Assembly: GCF_001544795.2 (NCBI RefSeq)
Contig: NZ_FCOI02000016.1
Location: 98,865-162,864 of the forward strand
Direction: 5' to 3'
Source: Caballeronia temeraria
GTDB taxonomy: Bacteria > Pseudomonadota > Gammaproteobacteria > Burkholderiales > Burkholderiaceae
DNA: 64,000 nucleotides
Numbering within the stretch: the stretch's first letter is position 1; each line of letters begins with the position of its first letter. This document shows, in pieces, positions 54,104-62,576 of this stretch. A program made the translations under genes and the position numbers. The notes under the pieces are model-generated. The model did no database searches. It was not told the DNA's origin and saw only the letters and a program-made list of their open reading frames with translations.

Positions 54104-54229
54104 TTAATCGCGCCGCATGTAATGGGTTCCATCGGCGATGCGCTCGTAAAGCAAAGCTTCGACCTGCGAAATTCCCGCACCGCAGCAACCACAATATCCG
54201 AGCCATTCAAGCAAGACCGATGCCGACAT
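54104..54229 (-). CDS. Small Cys-containing protein, 41 aa
   Basis: A 41-codon frame from ATG 54229 with an excellent CGGAGG site. The product MSASVLLEWLGYCGCCGAGI has a clustered Cys-Gly-Cys-Cys-Gly segment, then ISQVEALLYERIADGTHYMR. It looks like a genuine short protein rather than a shadow: the helix-forming C-terminus and clustered cysteines are not GC-driven noise. Function unknown; metal or haem binding is a possibility. Confidence 0.5.
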   Translation of the reverse strand: MSASVLLEWLGYCGCCGAGISQVEALLYERIADGTHYMRRD

Positions 54230-54373
54230 GTGCCTCCGACACATGTTCGCCTCGTGACTGCATGATTGCAGTTTAGTACGACAATCTGACGCTTCAGCGA
54301 CAAGGCGCGGAGGCAAATCGCCGCATGGCTGCGCAGTTCGTCGGCGATGAACGCGCCGCACCATCGGAAGACG

Positions 54374-54517
54374 TTACGTAGCATCGACGCTCGCCGATCG
54401 TGCATGGGCGCACCACACCGGCTTTGCGCGCTCCACGGCGTCGCGCGGGCGTACATCGATAGCCGGTGTCAGAGGCAGGCTGCGCTGCACTGCAATATCG
54501 AAAACGGCTAGCTTCAT
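54374..54517 (-). CDS. Possible 47-aa protein coupled to the FNR-type gene
   Basis: The frame MKLAVFDIAVQRSLPLTPAI (47 residues) starts in an ATGA overlap with the stop of the FNR/CRP-type gene, which suggests translational coupling. There is no family match and the composition is not distinctive, so it may be chance. Confidence 0.3.
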   Translation of the reverse strand: MKLAVFDIAVQRSLPLTPAIDVRPRDAVERAKPVWCAHARSASVDAT

Positions 54518-55233
54518 TGATGCTCGAGCATCGAACGATCGACGATGCGCACCTGCCGCCCATTCAGTCCGATCGCGCCTTCGCGCTGGAGCTTTGAGAG
54601 CGTGCGGCTCACGGTTTCGAGTTCGAGCCCGAGATAGCTGCCGATATCCGCGCGCGTCATCGGCAGAAGCAGTGCGATGGCATGTTCGCCCGCCGGTGTC
54701 GCGCCCGCTTCGAGACGTTCGGCGAAATCCAGCAGGAACGCGGCGACGCGTTCGCGCGCCGGCATCGTGCCGAGCATCAGCGCGAGACGCGACGCGCGCA
54801 CGATTTCCGCGCTCATGATCGCGAGCAGTTCGTGCTGCATCGCGGCGTACTCGCGGCACAAAGGCTCGAGTATGCCTACCGGCATGATGCGCACGACACT
54901 CGGTTCGAGCGCGACGGCATCGCTCTCGTGGCGGTTCGTGCAGACGCCGTCGAGACCGAGCGTTTCATTCGCGAAGTGAAAGCCCGTGACCTGCGTATGC
55001 GGGGCGCTGTCGTCGTCGGTGCTGGGAAACGTCGCGACCGTCTTGAAGCAGCCGCTTTGCACCGTATAGAGGCTGCGCAGCGGCTCGCCCGCGCAATACA
55101 GCGCGTCGCCGCGCTCGACGGTGCGGGTCGGAAACGGGATGGCGTCGGCATCCGAGAAGCGCACGTGAAGCGTTGGCGCACCGTTGTGCGCCGCGCGCCG
55201 GGCTGCGGCTCCTGCATCGACCGAAGGTTCCAT
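54514..55233 (-). CDS. CRP/FNR-family transcriptional regulator
   Basis: A 239-residue regulator with a cyclic-nucleotide-binding-like N-terminal domain (about 30-150) and an FNR-type helix-turn-helix at about 183-215 (TRADIGSYLGLELETVSRTL, the E-SR recognition helix). The N-terminal CX2CX5C cluster of oxygen-sensing FNR is absent; four scattered Cys do not form it, so it more likely resembles Dnr/FixK-type proteins. Target sites would look like TTGAT-N4-ATCAA; I see no obvious one nearby. Confidence 0.88.
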   Translation of the reverse strand: MEPSVDAGAAARRAAHNGAPTLHVRFSDADAIPFPTRTVERGDALYCAGEPLRSLYTVQSGCFKTVATFPSTDDDSAPHTQVTGFHFANETLGLDGVCTNRHESDAVALEPSVVRIMPVGILEPLCREYAAMQHELLAIMSAEIVRASRLALMLGTMPARERVAAFLLDFAERLEAGATPAGEHAIALLLPMTRADIGSYLGLELETVSRTLSKLQREGAIGLNGRQVRIVDRSMLEHQ

Positions 55234-55309
55234 TGCGGTTTCCCCCTACGGATCAGTATGGTTCACGAATGGAGGAAAGGAAAATTCAGCCGTCTCGCGC
55301 CAAGGGTCT

Positions 55310-55963
55310 TCAGAATTCGACGTCCAGTTCGTCGATTTCTTCGGCTTCCTGTTGCGCATCGGCGATCCACTGACGCATCTCGGGCATCGCGAGGATGCGT
55401 TCGCCGTACGCGACGATATCGGCATCGAGCTTCACGTCGTAAGTGACGAAGCGCGTGACGACGGGCGCGAACATCGCATCCGCGCACGTTCGTTCGCCGA
55501 ACAGATACGGACCGCCGTATTGCGCGAGACACTCGTGCCAGATCGTCACGATGCGTTCGATGTCGGTCTGCGCGCGCGCCCACACCTTGAAGCCGGGAAA
55601 GTGCGCCTTGAGGTTCATCGGCAGGGCGGAGCGCAGCGCGGCGAAGCCCGAATGCATCTCGCCGCAGATGGCGCGGCAATGCGCACGCTCGGCGCGTTCG
55701 GCCGGGAGCAGGCCGGCGTCGGGGCGCACTTCGTTCAAATATTCCGCGATGGCGAGTGTGTCCCAGATCTTGATGCCATCATGAAAGAGACACGGCACGA
55801 GTATCGATGGCGACAGCAGAAGCAGTTCCGCGCGCGCGCCGGGATCGTCGGCGGGCATCACGACTTCGTCAAATGGCAGTCCGCTGAACTTCGTGATCAG
55901 CCAGCCGCGCAGCGACCAGGACGAATAGTTCTTGCTGCTGATGGTGAGCGTGGCGTTCGCCAT
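55310..55963 (-). CDS. Glutathione S-transferase family protein
   Basis: A 217-residue protein from ATG 55963 (CGAGGAAC upstream). The thioredoxin-like domain covers about 1-80, with the catalytic Ser region SKNYSSWSLRGWL and the glutathione-binding ILVPCLFHDGIKIWDTLAIAEY. The helical C-terminal domain follows (RAICGEMHSGFAALRSALPMN). The N-terminal SSW motif is that of a large bacterial subgroup of uncertain substrate. It stands alone. Confidence 0.87.
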   Translation of the reverse strand: MANATLTISSKNYSSWSLRGWLITKFSGLPFDEVVMPADDPGARAELLLLSPSILVPCLFHDGIKIWDTLAIAEYLNEVRPDAGLLPAERAERAHCRAICGEMHSGFAALRSALPMNLKAHFPGFKVWARAQTDIERIVTIWHECLAQYGGPYLFGERTCADAMFAPVVTRFVTYDVKLDADIVAYGERILAMPEMRQWIADAQQEAEEIDELDVEF

Positions 55964-56186
55964 GAGTCGTTCCTCGCGCGTCGTGCACCAAGACGGATCG
56001 GGCGCGGTGCATTCAGGCACCGAAGCGCGGCAAAACGCGCCCGTGGATGGCATCGGTGCAAAGCCTATGCCAATCGTGCGGCTGTATAAAGGGCAGCTTC
56101 ATGCGCTATCTGGCGATCGATTGGCATAGGTATTGCCTTCTTTCGGAGCTTTATATCGATGCGCGCGCGGCCCGCGTGCAAGAGAG

Positions 56187-57581
56187 ATGAATCCGTTCGC
56201 CTACGCGGGCTATCAGGCCTGGTCCGATTCGATGCTGCCTTTTCGTCACGCCGCCGCGCTCGTCGACGGCGCATTGCGTGTCTGGAAAGAGATGGGCGAG
56301 ACGCCGCAGGGCCGGGCGCTCGCGGCGCTGTGCGAGCAGATCGAGCTCGCGGGGCTCACGCACGCGCGGCCGGCGTTCGATATCGCGCCAGTGGAGGTGG
56401 AAGGCAAAACGGTGCGCGTCGTGGAGGAAGTCGCCGCATCGACGCCATTCTGCGATCTGCTCCATTTCCGCAAGGACGATGCGTCCATCGCGCAGCCGCG
56501 CGTGCTCGTGATCGCGCCGATGTCCGGCCACTTCGCGACGCTCCTGCGCGGCACCGTGCAGACGATGCTCGTCGATCACGACGTCTATATCACCGACTGG
56601 CGCAATCCGCGCGATGTCTCGCTGATGCACGGCCGCTTCGGCTTCGACGAATACGTGCATCACATCATCGATTTCATCGAAACGATCGGGCCGGGCGCGC
56701 ATCTGCTCGCCGTGTGCCAGCCAACGGTCGCGGCGCTGTCGGCCGTCGCGCTGATGGCCGAGGACCGGCATCCCGCCGAGCCGGCGAGCATGACGCTGAT
56801 GGCCGGTCCCATCGACACGCGCGTGAACCCGACGCGCGTGAACGAGCTCGCGAGGAGCAAGCCGATCGACTGGTTCGAGCGCAATCTGATCAGCATGGTG
56901 CCGTTCGGTTTCGCGGGCGCAATGCGGCGCGTCTATCCCGGTTTCGTGCAACTGGGCGCGTTCATGTCGATGAACCTTGCGCGGCACATCGAATCGTTCG
57001 AGGAGATGCATCATCAGCGCGCGAAAGGCGATCCCGCGAAGGCGGACGCGATCCGCGTTTTCTACGAGGAATACTTCGCGACGATGGATCTCACGGCGGA
57101 GTTCTATCTGGAAACCGTCGATACGGTGTTTCAGCGGCACGCGTTGCCGCTGAAACAGCTCGAAGTGCGCGGCCGCAAGGTCGATCCGTCGGCGATCCGG
57201 CGCACCGCGCTCTTTACGGTCGAAGGCGAACGCGACGATATCTGCGCCGTCGGCCAGACGCTCGCCGCGCAGGATTTGTGCGACAAGCTGCGGCCGTATC
57301 TGAAGGCGCATCACGTGCAGACGGGCGTGGGGCACTACGGCGTGTTCAACGGCAAGCGTTGGGAGCGGCAGATTTATCCGCGCATCCGCGCATTGATCCA
57401 CGACAACGAACCGAGTCCCGCCGGCGTGAACGCGCGCGCCCAGCCGATGGTGCCCTTGCAGGCGATCGCGCCGCTCGCGCGCGAATCGACGGTCGCCGAG
57501 GAGCAGGCGCAAGTCGCGAATCAGGGCGAAGGCAAGCACACGATTGCCGATCCCGCCGACGACGCCCACGCCACCGAATAG
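56187..57581 (+). CDS. phaZ: Intracellular polyhydroxyalkanoate depolymerase
   Basis: The 464-residue protein begins MNPFAYAGYQAWSDSMLPF, the usual PhaZ start, at ATG 56187. The catalytic Cys177 lies in LLAVCQPTVAALSAVAL, and the DWRNPRDVSLMHGRFGFDEY and C-terminal GVGHYGVFNGKRW (His) segments are intact. It degrades stored PHB. The phasin gene at 52.6 kb fits. The C-terminus carries an extra low-complexity tail of about 45 residues. Stop and the convergent kinase stop are separated by only 2 bp. Confidence 0.93.
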   Translation: MNPFAYAGYQAWSDSMLPFRHAAALVDGALRVWKEMGETPQGRALAALCEQIELAGLTHARPAFDIAPVEVEGKTVRVVEEVAASTPFCDLLHFRKDDASIAQPRVLVIAPMSGHFATLLRGTVQTMLVDHDVYITDWRNPRDVSLMHGRFGFDEYVHHIIDFIETIGPGAHLLAVCQPTVAALSAVALMAEDRHPAEPASMTLMAGPIDTRVNPTRVNELARSKPIDWFERNLISMVPFGFAGAMRRVYPGFVQLGAFMSMNLARHIESFEEMHHQRAKGDPAKADAIRVFYEEYFATMDLTAEFYLETVDTVFQRHALPLKQLEVRGRKVDPSAIRRTALFTVEGERDDICAVGQTLAAQDLCDKLRPYLKAHHVQTGVGHYGVFNGKRWERQIYPRIRALIHDNEPSPAGVNARAQPMVPLQAIAPLARESTVAEEQAQVANQGEGKHTIADPADDAHATE

Positions 57582-57583
57582 CG

Positions 57584-58918
57584 CTAATCGCCAAGCGGCA
57601 ACACGATGCGCGACTCCGCGCCGCCGCCTTCGCGGGCGCGCAGCTCGAGCGTCCCGCCGTGCAGCCGCGCGATGCGCTCGACGATCGCGAGACCGAGGCC
57701 CGTGCCTTTCGGCTGGCCTTCGCCGCCGCCGCGCTTGAACGGCTGCTTGAGCGCTTCGGGGTCCTGCCCGCCGAGTCCTTTGCCGCGATCCGCGATGACA
57801 ACGCACGCGGTATGGGTCTCGCGATCGGTCCACGTGCGCACTTCCAGCCCGACGACGCCGTACAGCACCGCGTTCTGCATCAGGTTCATGAGCATGCGCA
57901 TCATGCTGATCGGGCGGAAGGCAAAGGGCTCGATAGGCCCGAGATCGAGCGCGAACTCGTGTCCGAGTCCGGCGAAATCGGCGGCGAGATTGGCGATCAG
58001 CGCGTTGAGATCGCCGACGACCGGCGTTTCCTTCGCGCCGCTGCCCGCGTAATCCATGAACTGCTGAAGAATCGTGTCGATGGTGTCGAGATAGCCTTCC
58101 GCCGACGCCGCGAAGGCCGAATCCGTCGATGGCACGGAGGACATCGCCATCGCGAGGCGCAGCTTGGTCATCGGCGTGCGGATGTCGTGCGAGATGCCCG
58201 CGAGCATCAGCGCGCGCGTGGCGTCGGCCTCCTTCAGCGCGGCCGTCATGCGGTTGAAGGCGCCGCTGACTTGAGCGATTTCGGTCGGGCCGTCGGTCGG
58301 CAGAATGCCCGGCTCGCCGCCAGCGGAAACGAGCCGCGCGGCATCGGCGAGATGCGCGAGCGGACGGTTCAGATGGCGCTGGATCAGGTAAGCCGTCGCG
58401 AACGCGAGCGCGCCGAGTCCGACGGAAAGCAGAAGGGCGGTCACGAGGCCGTCGTCGTGCGCGGCTTCAGGCACCGGCAGCGCCAGCCAGCGCGGCTCGC
58501 CCGCCAGATGCGCGCGAATCCACAAGCGCTGCTGGCCGTCGTCGGCTGCGTCGCCGCCTTGCCAGCGCACGAGCATGTCGGCGGGCAAATGGTTGCGCAG
58601 GCTCTGGACGAAGGTCCGGCGCTGATACGTTTGATAGAAGCGCAGGCGCGAACCCGGCGCCGTGTCGCGCACGCCGGCGGGCAGCTCGGCGCGCAGGTCG
58701 AGATTCAGGGCGACGCTCTGCGCGGCTTCGGGCGGCGTCGTCTGCAGGAGCGTGTCGAGCGTGACGATATAGCTCGCGAAAGTCGCCGCCGCGCGCTCGA
58801 TGCGCGGCGTCTGGATGAAGTGCAGCAGCACGGTGATCGCGCAAATCTGGCTCACCGCGACGAGCGCGACGAGCAGCAGGATATTGCGCGCGAAGAGCGA
58901 CCGCGGCACGACGCTCAC
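57584..58918 (-). CDS. Sensor histidine kinase (EnvZ-like)
   Basis: The 444-residue sensor has membrane helices at about 12-33 and 160-180 enclosing a periplasmic sensor domain of about 125 residues, then HAMP (180-235), dimerisation domain with phospho-His244 in ISHDIRTPMTKLR, and a catalytic domain with ADRGKGLGG and GTGLGLAIVERIARLHGG. It overlaps the regulator gene by 4 bp. An EF-hand protein gene lies upstream in the same operon, which suggests a cation-linked signal. The architecture matches EnvZ-type kinases of Burkholderiaceae. Confidence 0.92.
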   Translation of the reverse strand: MSVVPRSLFARNILLLVALVAVSQICAITVLLHFIQTPRIERAAATFASYIVTLDTLLQTTPPEAAQSVALNLDLRAELPAGVRDTAPGSRLRFYQTYQRRTFVQSLRNHLPADMLVRWQGGDAADDGQQRLWIRAHLAGEPRWLALPVPEAAHDDGLVTALLLSVGLGALAFATAYLIQRHLNRPLAHLADAARLVSAGGEPGILPTDGPTEIAQVSGAFNRMTAALKEADATRALMLAGISHDIRTPMTKLRLAMAMSSVPSTDSAFAASAEGYLDTIDTILQQFMDYAGSGAKETPVVGDLNALIANLAADFAGLGHEFALDLGPIEPFAFRPISMMRMLMNLMQNAVLYGVVGLEVRTWTDRETHTACVVIADRGKGLGGQDPEALKQPFKRGGGEGQPKGTGLGLAIVERIARLHGGTLELRAREGGGAESRIVLPLGD

Positions 58919-59628
58919 GATTCGATTTCGGCGAGCAGCATGTAGCCGACGCCCCAGACGGTCTTGATAAAACGCGGCTTGCCGGGATCTTCCTCGACGA
59001 TCTGACGCAGCCGCAGCACCTGGACGTCGATGCTGCGGTCGAGCGCGTCGTGATCGCGGCCGCGCGTGCGGGCGATGAGGTTGTCGCGGCTCACCGCGCG
59101 GTTCGGCGACGATCCGAGCGCGGCCAGCAACTGCATCTGCGCGGAGTGCATCTCGAACGGCTCGCCGTTGCGATAGAGCTTCTGTTTGGCGAGATCGAAG
59201 CGAAAATCGCCGAAGCGGATGATTTGTTGAGTATGTGTCGGATCACCCGCCGCGATCTTCTGGCGGCGCAGCAATGCGCGCACGCGGGCGACGAGCTCTT
59301 GCGGCAGGAAGGGCTTGGCGAGGTAATCGTCGGCGCCGGTTTCGAGACCGACGACCTTGTCGACCGGATCGCCTTTGGCGGTGAGCATCAGGATCGGCAG
59401 CGTCTGGCCTTCGGCGCGCAGGCGCTTGCAGACCGAAAGCCCGTCCTCGGGCTCCATCATCCAGTCGAGCACGAGCAGATCGTAAGGCTCGCGCTGCAGA
59501 TAGCGGTCGAGCCGCCTGCCGTTCTCGACGACGCGCACCTCGAAACCCTGCGAACTCAGAAAACGCTGCAACATGTTGCGCAACTCGGCTTCGTCGTCGA
59601 GCACGATGATCTTCGGCAGGGTTTCCAT
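58915..59628 (-). CDS. OmpR-family response regulator
   Basis: A 237-residue two-domain regulator: receiver (Asp11, Asp12, phospho-acceptor Asp55 in LLVLDWMM, Lys in AKPF) and winged-helix DNA-binding domain ending IKTVWGVGYMLLA. It overlaps the histidine kinase gene by 4 bp and follows the EF-hand gene by 11 bp, so the three form an operon on the minus strand. Confidence 0.94.
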   Translation of the reverse strand: METLPKIIVLDDEAELRNMLQRFLSSQGFEVRVVENGRRLDRYLQREPYDLLVLDWMMEPEDGLSVCKRLRAEGQTLPILMLTAKGDPVDKVVGLETGADDYLAKPFLPQELVARVRALLRRQKIAAGDPTHTQQIIRFGDFRFDLAKQKLYRNGEPFEMHSAQMQLLAALGSSPNRAVSRDNLIARTRGRDHDALDRSIDVQVLRLRQIVEEDPGKPRFIKTVWGVGYMLLAEIES

Positions 59629-59639
59629 GGAGGCTCCGG

Positions 59640-59942
59640 TCAGCGTTGCGCGGCGTGCTCGTGCAGGAAGGCTTCGATCTGCGGCAAGGTCACGTAGCCG
59701 TTTTTCTGCGTGTCGATTTCATCGAAGTGTTTGGCCACCATCGGCATGCCGGTGGACGCCTGTTCGCGCGTGAGCTTGCCGTCGTGCGTGGTGTTGGCGC
59801 TCGAGAAGCGCGTCTGCAACTGGGCGAGCGCGTGTTCGACGCGCGGGCTCGCGCCCATCGGCTGCGTGGCGGTTTGCGCGAACGCCGCGCCTGAAACGGC
59901 GCACGCCGCGCATGTCGCAAGGATCACAAGCATCTTTCGCAT
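59640..59942 (-). CDS. Exported EF-hand protein
   Basis: The 100-residue protein from ATG 59942 (GGGAGAG upstream) has a signal peptide (MRKMLVILATCAACAVSGAA, cleavage near AFA-QT). Two EF-hand-like loops follow: NTTHDGKLTREQ and DTQKNGYVTLPQ. Both have Gly at position 6 and a hydrophobic residue at 8 but Gln instead of Glu at position 12, so Ca2+ affinity may be low. It is the first gene of the operon with the two-component system and may be its periplasmic partner. Confidence 0.8.
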   Translation of the reverse strand: MRKMLVILATCAACAVSGAAFAQTATQPMGASPRVEHALAQLQTRFSSANTTHDGKLTREQASTGMPMVAKHFDEIDTQKNGYVTLPQIEAFLHEHAAQR

Positions 59943-60219
59943 GGCTCTCTCCCTGATTCGATCCGATTGGCTTCGATTGGCTTCGATTGAACGTCGACGG
60001 TGATGCCATTCTATTGAGCCGCGCGGCGAACGCAATCTTGGGGATGCTACGAATCATGTCGCCGGATTTCATCGGCGATGCAGCGCGTTTTCGCCGACAT
60101 GCGGTGACATAACTCATGACTCACGCTTCGGGCGGCGCTTCGTTATCGTTCTCATCGCCGGCAGATCCGTCGCTTCGACGCTGCCGTTTTCACGTCTCAC
60201 GATGCATGAGGACCTCGTC

Positions 60220-60573
60220 ATGAACTTCCGTTTGATCAGCGTTTCCGCCGTTGCCGCCATCAGCCTGACTTGCGCCAAAACCGCGCTGGCCGGTACGAGC
60301 GTGCAGGTTTCCTATGTAGCGCCCGCCGTGGTCTACGCACCGCCGCCGCCGCGTCCCGTGTATTACTACGCGCCGCCGCCGAGGCCGCCGTATTGGTACG
60401 TGCCCGTGCGCACGGTGGTCGTCGCGCCGCCCGTCGCCCCCGTGATGGTCGCCGCGCCGCCGCCTCCGCCGCCGCGACCGGCTGTAGTGGTGACACCGTA
60501 CGGCGTCGCGCCGGCGGTCCGGGTGACCTATGCGCAGCCGGTGCTCGCCGCGCCCGTCGTCGTGCTGCGTTGA
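60220..60573 (+). CDS. Exported Pro/Val/Tyr-rich protein, 117 aa
   Basis: From ATG 60220 (GAGGA upstream) a signal peptide (FRLISVSAVAAISLTCAKTA, cleavage near ALA-GT) is followed by a low-complexity tail of Pro, Ala, Val and Tyr with PPPPRPVYYYAPPPRPPYW and PPPPPPRPAVV. Such tails occur in envelope proteins of this group; no enzymatic domain is present. Function unknown. Confidence 0.65.
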   Translation: MNFRLISVSAVAAISLTCAKTALAGTSVQVSYVAPAVVYAPPPPRPVYYYAPPPRPPYWYVPVRTVVVAPPVAPVMVAAPPPPPPRPAVVVTPYGVAPAVRVTYAQPVLAAPVVVLR

Positions 60574-60715
60574 ACCGAATGCGCGTGCCAAACGCAGCGC
60601 TGCGATGCCCGGCCGCCTCCTATACTGGATGAACCGCATCGGCCGGATATGCCGATGCGGCGGCGAGCCCGGCGCGTCGCGCCGTTTCATGGCGTTCCAA
60701 CAGGAGGATCGAGCC

Positions 60716-60997
60716 ATGCTATTCATCGTCAACTGGACTGCGCAGCCCGAGGCCGAACGACTGGCGGCCGAGCGATTCCTGCAAACCCGCGGCGCCCCGC
60801 CCGATGGCATCCATCTGCTGGGCCGCTGGCACGCGATCGGCTCGATCTGGGGCATCGCCGTATGCGAATGCGACACCATCGAGCCGCTCGCACGCTGGGC
60901 GCACGAGTGGGCCGATCTGTTCATGTTCGACATCAAGCCGGCCATCACCGACGAACAGGTCGGCAAAATGCTGGCGGAGTACGCGGAGCGGCAGTAG
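60716..60997 (+). CDS. DUF3303 family protein
   Basis: The 93-residue soluble protein from ATG 60716 with a perfect AGGAGG site opens MLFIVNWTAQPEAERLAAER, then PPDGIHLLGRWHAIGSIWGI and ends DIKPAITDEQVGKMLAEYAE. It resembles the DUF3303 family of small dimeric alpha-beta barrel proteins. No function is known. Confidence 0.75.
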   Translation: MLFIVNWTAQPEAERLAAERFLQTRGAPPDGIHLLGRWHAIGSIWGIAVCECDTIEPLARWAHEWADLFMFDIKPAITDEQVGKMLAEYAERQ

Positions 60998-61174
60998 GCG
61001 GGGAGGCGGCCCGATTCATCGTACGAACGCGCGGCCGACGCTTAGGGTTTCTGTGGCTTGCAGCGGAACGGAGAATGCCTCACCATTACAAACGTACTAG
61101 TTAGTTCAAATTTGAGCGCTATCCGCGATTCCCCGCAAAGTTGCCGCCGGGATGGCGCTGTCAAGGAGCGAAGC

Positions 61175-62011
61175 GTGACCCAATCCCCTACGAATGAACC
61201 CTGCGTCATATCGGTTGCGATCACCGGCTCGGTGCCGCGCAAGAAGGACAATCCCGCCGTGCCGATCACGATCGCCGAGCAGATCGAGAGCACCCACGAG
61301 GCCTATGAAGCGGGCGCGACGCTCGTGCATCTGCACGTGCGTGACGAGGATGAAAAGTCGAGCTCGGACCGGCATCGGTTCGCGGAGTTGCAGGAGGGCA
61401 TCCGCAAGCATTGTCCGGACATCATCATCCAGTTCTCGACGGGCGGGCGCGGCCGTTCGTTCGAGCAGCGCGGCGCGATGCTGGACCTCAAGCCCGACAT
61501 GGCGTCGCTCGCGACGGGCTCGGTCAATTTTCCGACGATCGTCTATGAGAATCCGCCCGACTTCGTGCGCTCGCTCGCGCAGACGATGCTCGATCACAAT
61601 GTCAAGCCCGAGATCGAAATCTTCGATCTGGCGATGCTCTATAGCACCGTCGATCTCGTGAATCAGGGCTTGTTGAAGTCGCCCGTTCACGTGCAGTTCG
61701 TGCTCGGCGTGAAGAATGCGCTGCCCGCGCGACGCGAGATTCTGGAGTTCGAGGTCGAGCAGTTGAAGAAGAATCTGCCCGATGCGACGTGGACGGCTGC
61801 GGGCATCGGGCGTCATCAGCTCGAAGTGAATCACTGGACGCTGCAGTTGGGCGGGCATTGCCGCACGGGGCTGGAAGACAACGTGCGCTGGGACAAGGAC
61901 ACGCTCGCGAAGAGCAACGCGCAACTGGTCAGCCGGGTGGCGTCGTTGTGCGCGGAGTACGGGCGGCCCGTGGCGACGGCGGCGGAGGCGAGGAAGCTGT
62001 TGTCGATTTGA
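61175..62011 (+). CDS. Beta-keto acid cleavage enzyme (BKACE, DUF849)
   Basis: A 278-residue TIM-barrel enzyme from GTG 61175 with AAGGAG at 61163. Family features are the N-terminal ISVAITGSVPRKKDNPAVPI, the zinc-binding HLHVRD, and NHWTLQLGGHCRTGLEDN (conserved Arg/Glu). BKACE enzymes cleave beta-keto acids with acetyl-CoA to acetoacetate and a CoA ester; the best known is Kce of carnitine/lysine catabolism. No catabolic partner is adjacent, so the substrate is open. A terminator follows. Confidence 0.88.
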   Translation: MTQSPTNEPCVISVAITGSVPRKKDNPAVPITIAEQIESTHEAYEAGATLVHLHVRDEDEKSSSDRHRFAELQEGIRKHCPDIIIQFSTGGRGRSFEQRGAMLDLKPDMASLATGSVNFPTIVYENPPDFVRSLAQTMLDHNVKPEIEIFDLAMLYSTVDLVNQGLLKSPVHVQFVLGVKNALPARREILEFEVEQLKKNLPDATWTAAGIGRHQLEVNHWTLQLGGHCRTGLEDNVRWDKDTLAKSNAQLVSRVASLCAEYGRPVATAAEARKLLSI

Positions 62012-62031
62012 ATGGTGGCTGTGTGAAGTGG

Positions 62032-62065
62032 AGCGCGCCGTCGGGAAACCGCGGCGCGCTTTTTT
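62032..62065 (+). terminator. Intrinsic terminator after the BKACE gene
   Basis: AGCGCGCCG (62032-62040) and CGGCGCGCT (62052-62060) with six T, 20 bp after the stop. Confidence 0.85.
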
Positions 62066-62576
62066 GCGTGCATCGAGGCGGTGGCACGTCTCGGTTGTTC
62101 TCTCGGTTCATGCTGCCTTTTAGGAATTTCGATCGTCTGATTTTGAACGCCGAATGCAGGCAATTGATCAATGCCTTTTGGCAATTAAGACTGCATATAA
62201 ATGCTCAATGGCAGTTATATGCGCGGCGATGGCCGTGTGCTCCTTTGACGAGATCAGCATTGATGCACTAATTTGCCTCATTTTTGAAAAATCGTGTAAA
62301 GGAAAGCGGATTTTTCGGAATTCATGAATTGAAAACCTCTCAGTAAAACTTAAGAATCTCGCGGCGATTCTTATTGGTCGATGAAAATTATCGAACGATT
62401 GGCATTCGTTACGTTAAGGAATGCGATGCAAAATAGTTTTTGCAGATTCATTCGGTCGTCGCCCATATCGAAGTTCGCATGATCTCACCGTGTCGGAACG
62501 GGTGGCCTGTGCTCTGGCCAGTGACCCTCCTGTGCCGCGGCATTGATTTTTAAGCGATTGATCTACGAGGTTTTTA
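62066..62576. other. AT-richer intergenic region before the adhesin
   Basis: About 510 bp, visibly poorer in G+C than its surroundings, without a supported gene. It contains the inverted repeat GCATATAA (62193-62200) and TTATATGC (62215-62222), and TTGAAA-like boxes, and should hold the adhesin promoter. The composition shift hints at a different origin from the flanking DNA. Confidence 0.45.

Noticed and set aside
56159..58945. A plus-strand open frame of 928 codons through phaZ and the histidine kinase
   Set aside because: It covers two real genes in other frames, and its composition is that of a shadow frame.
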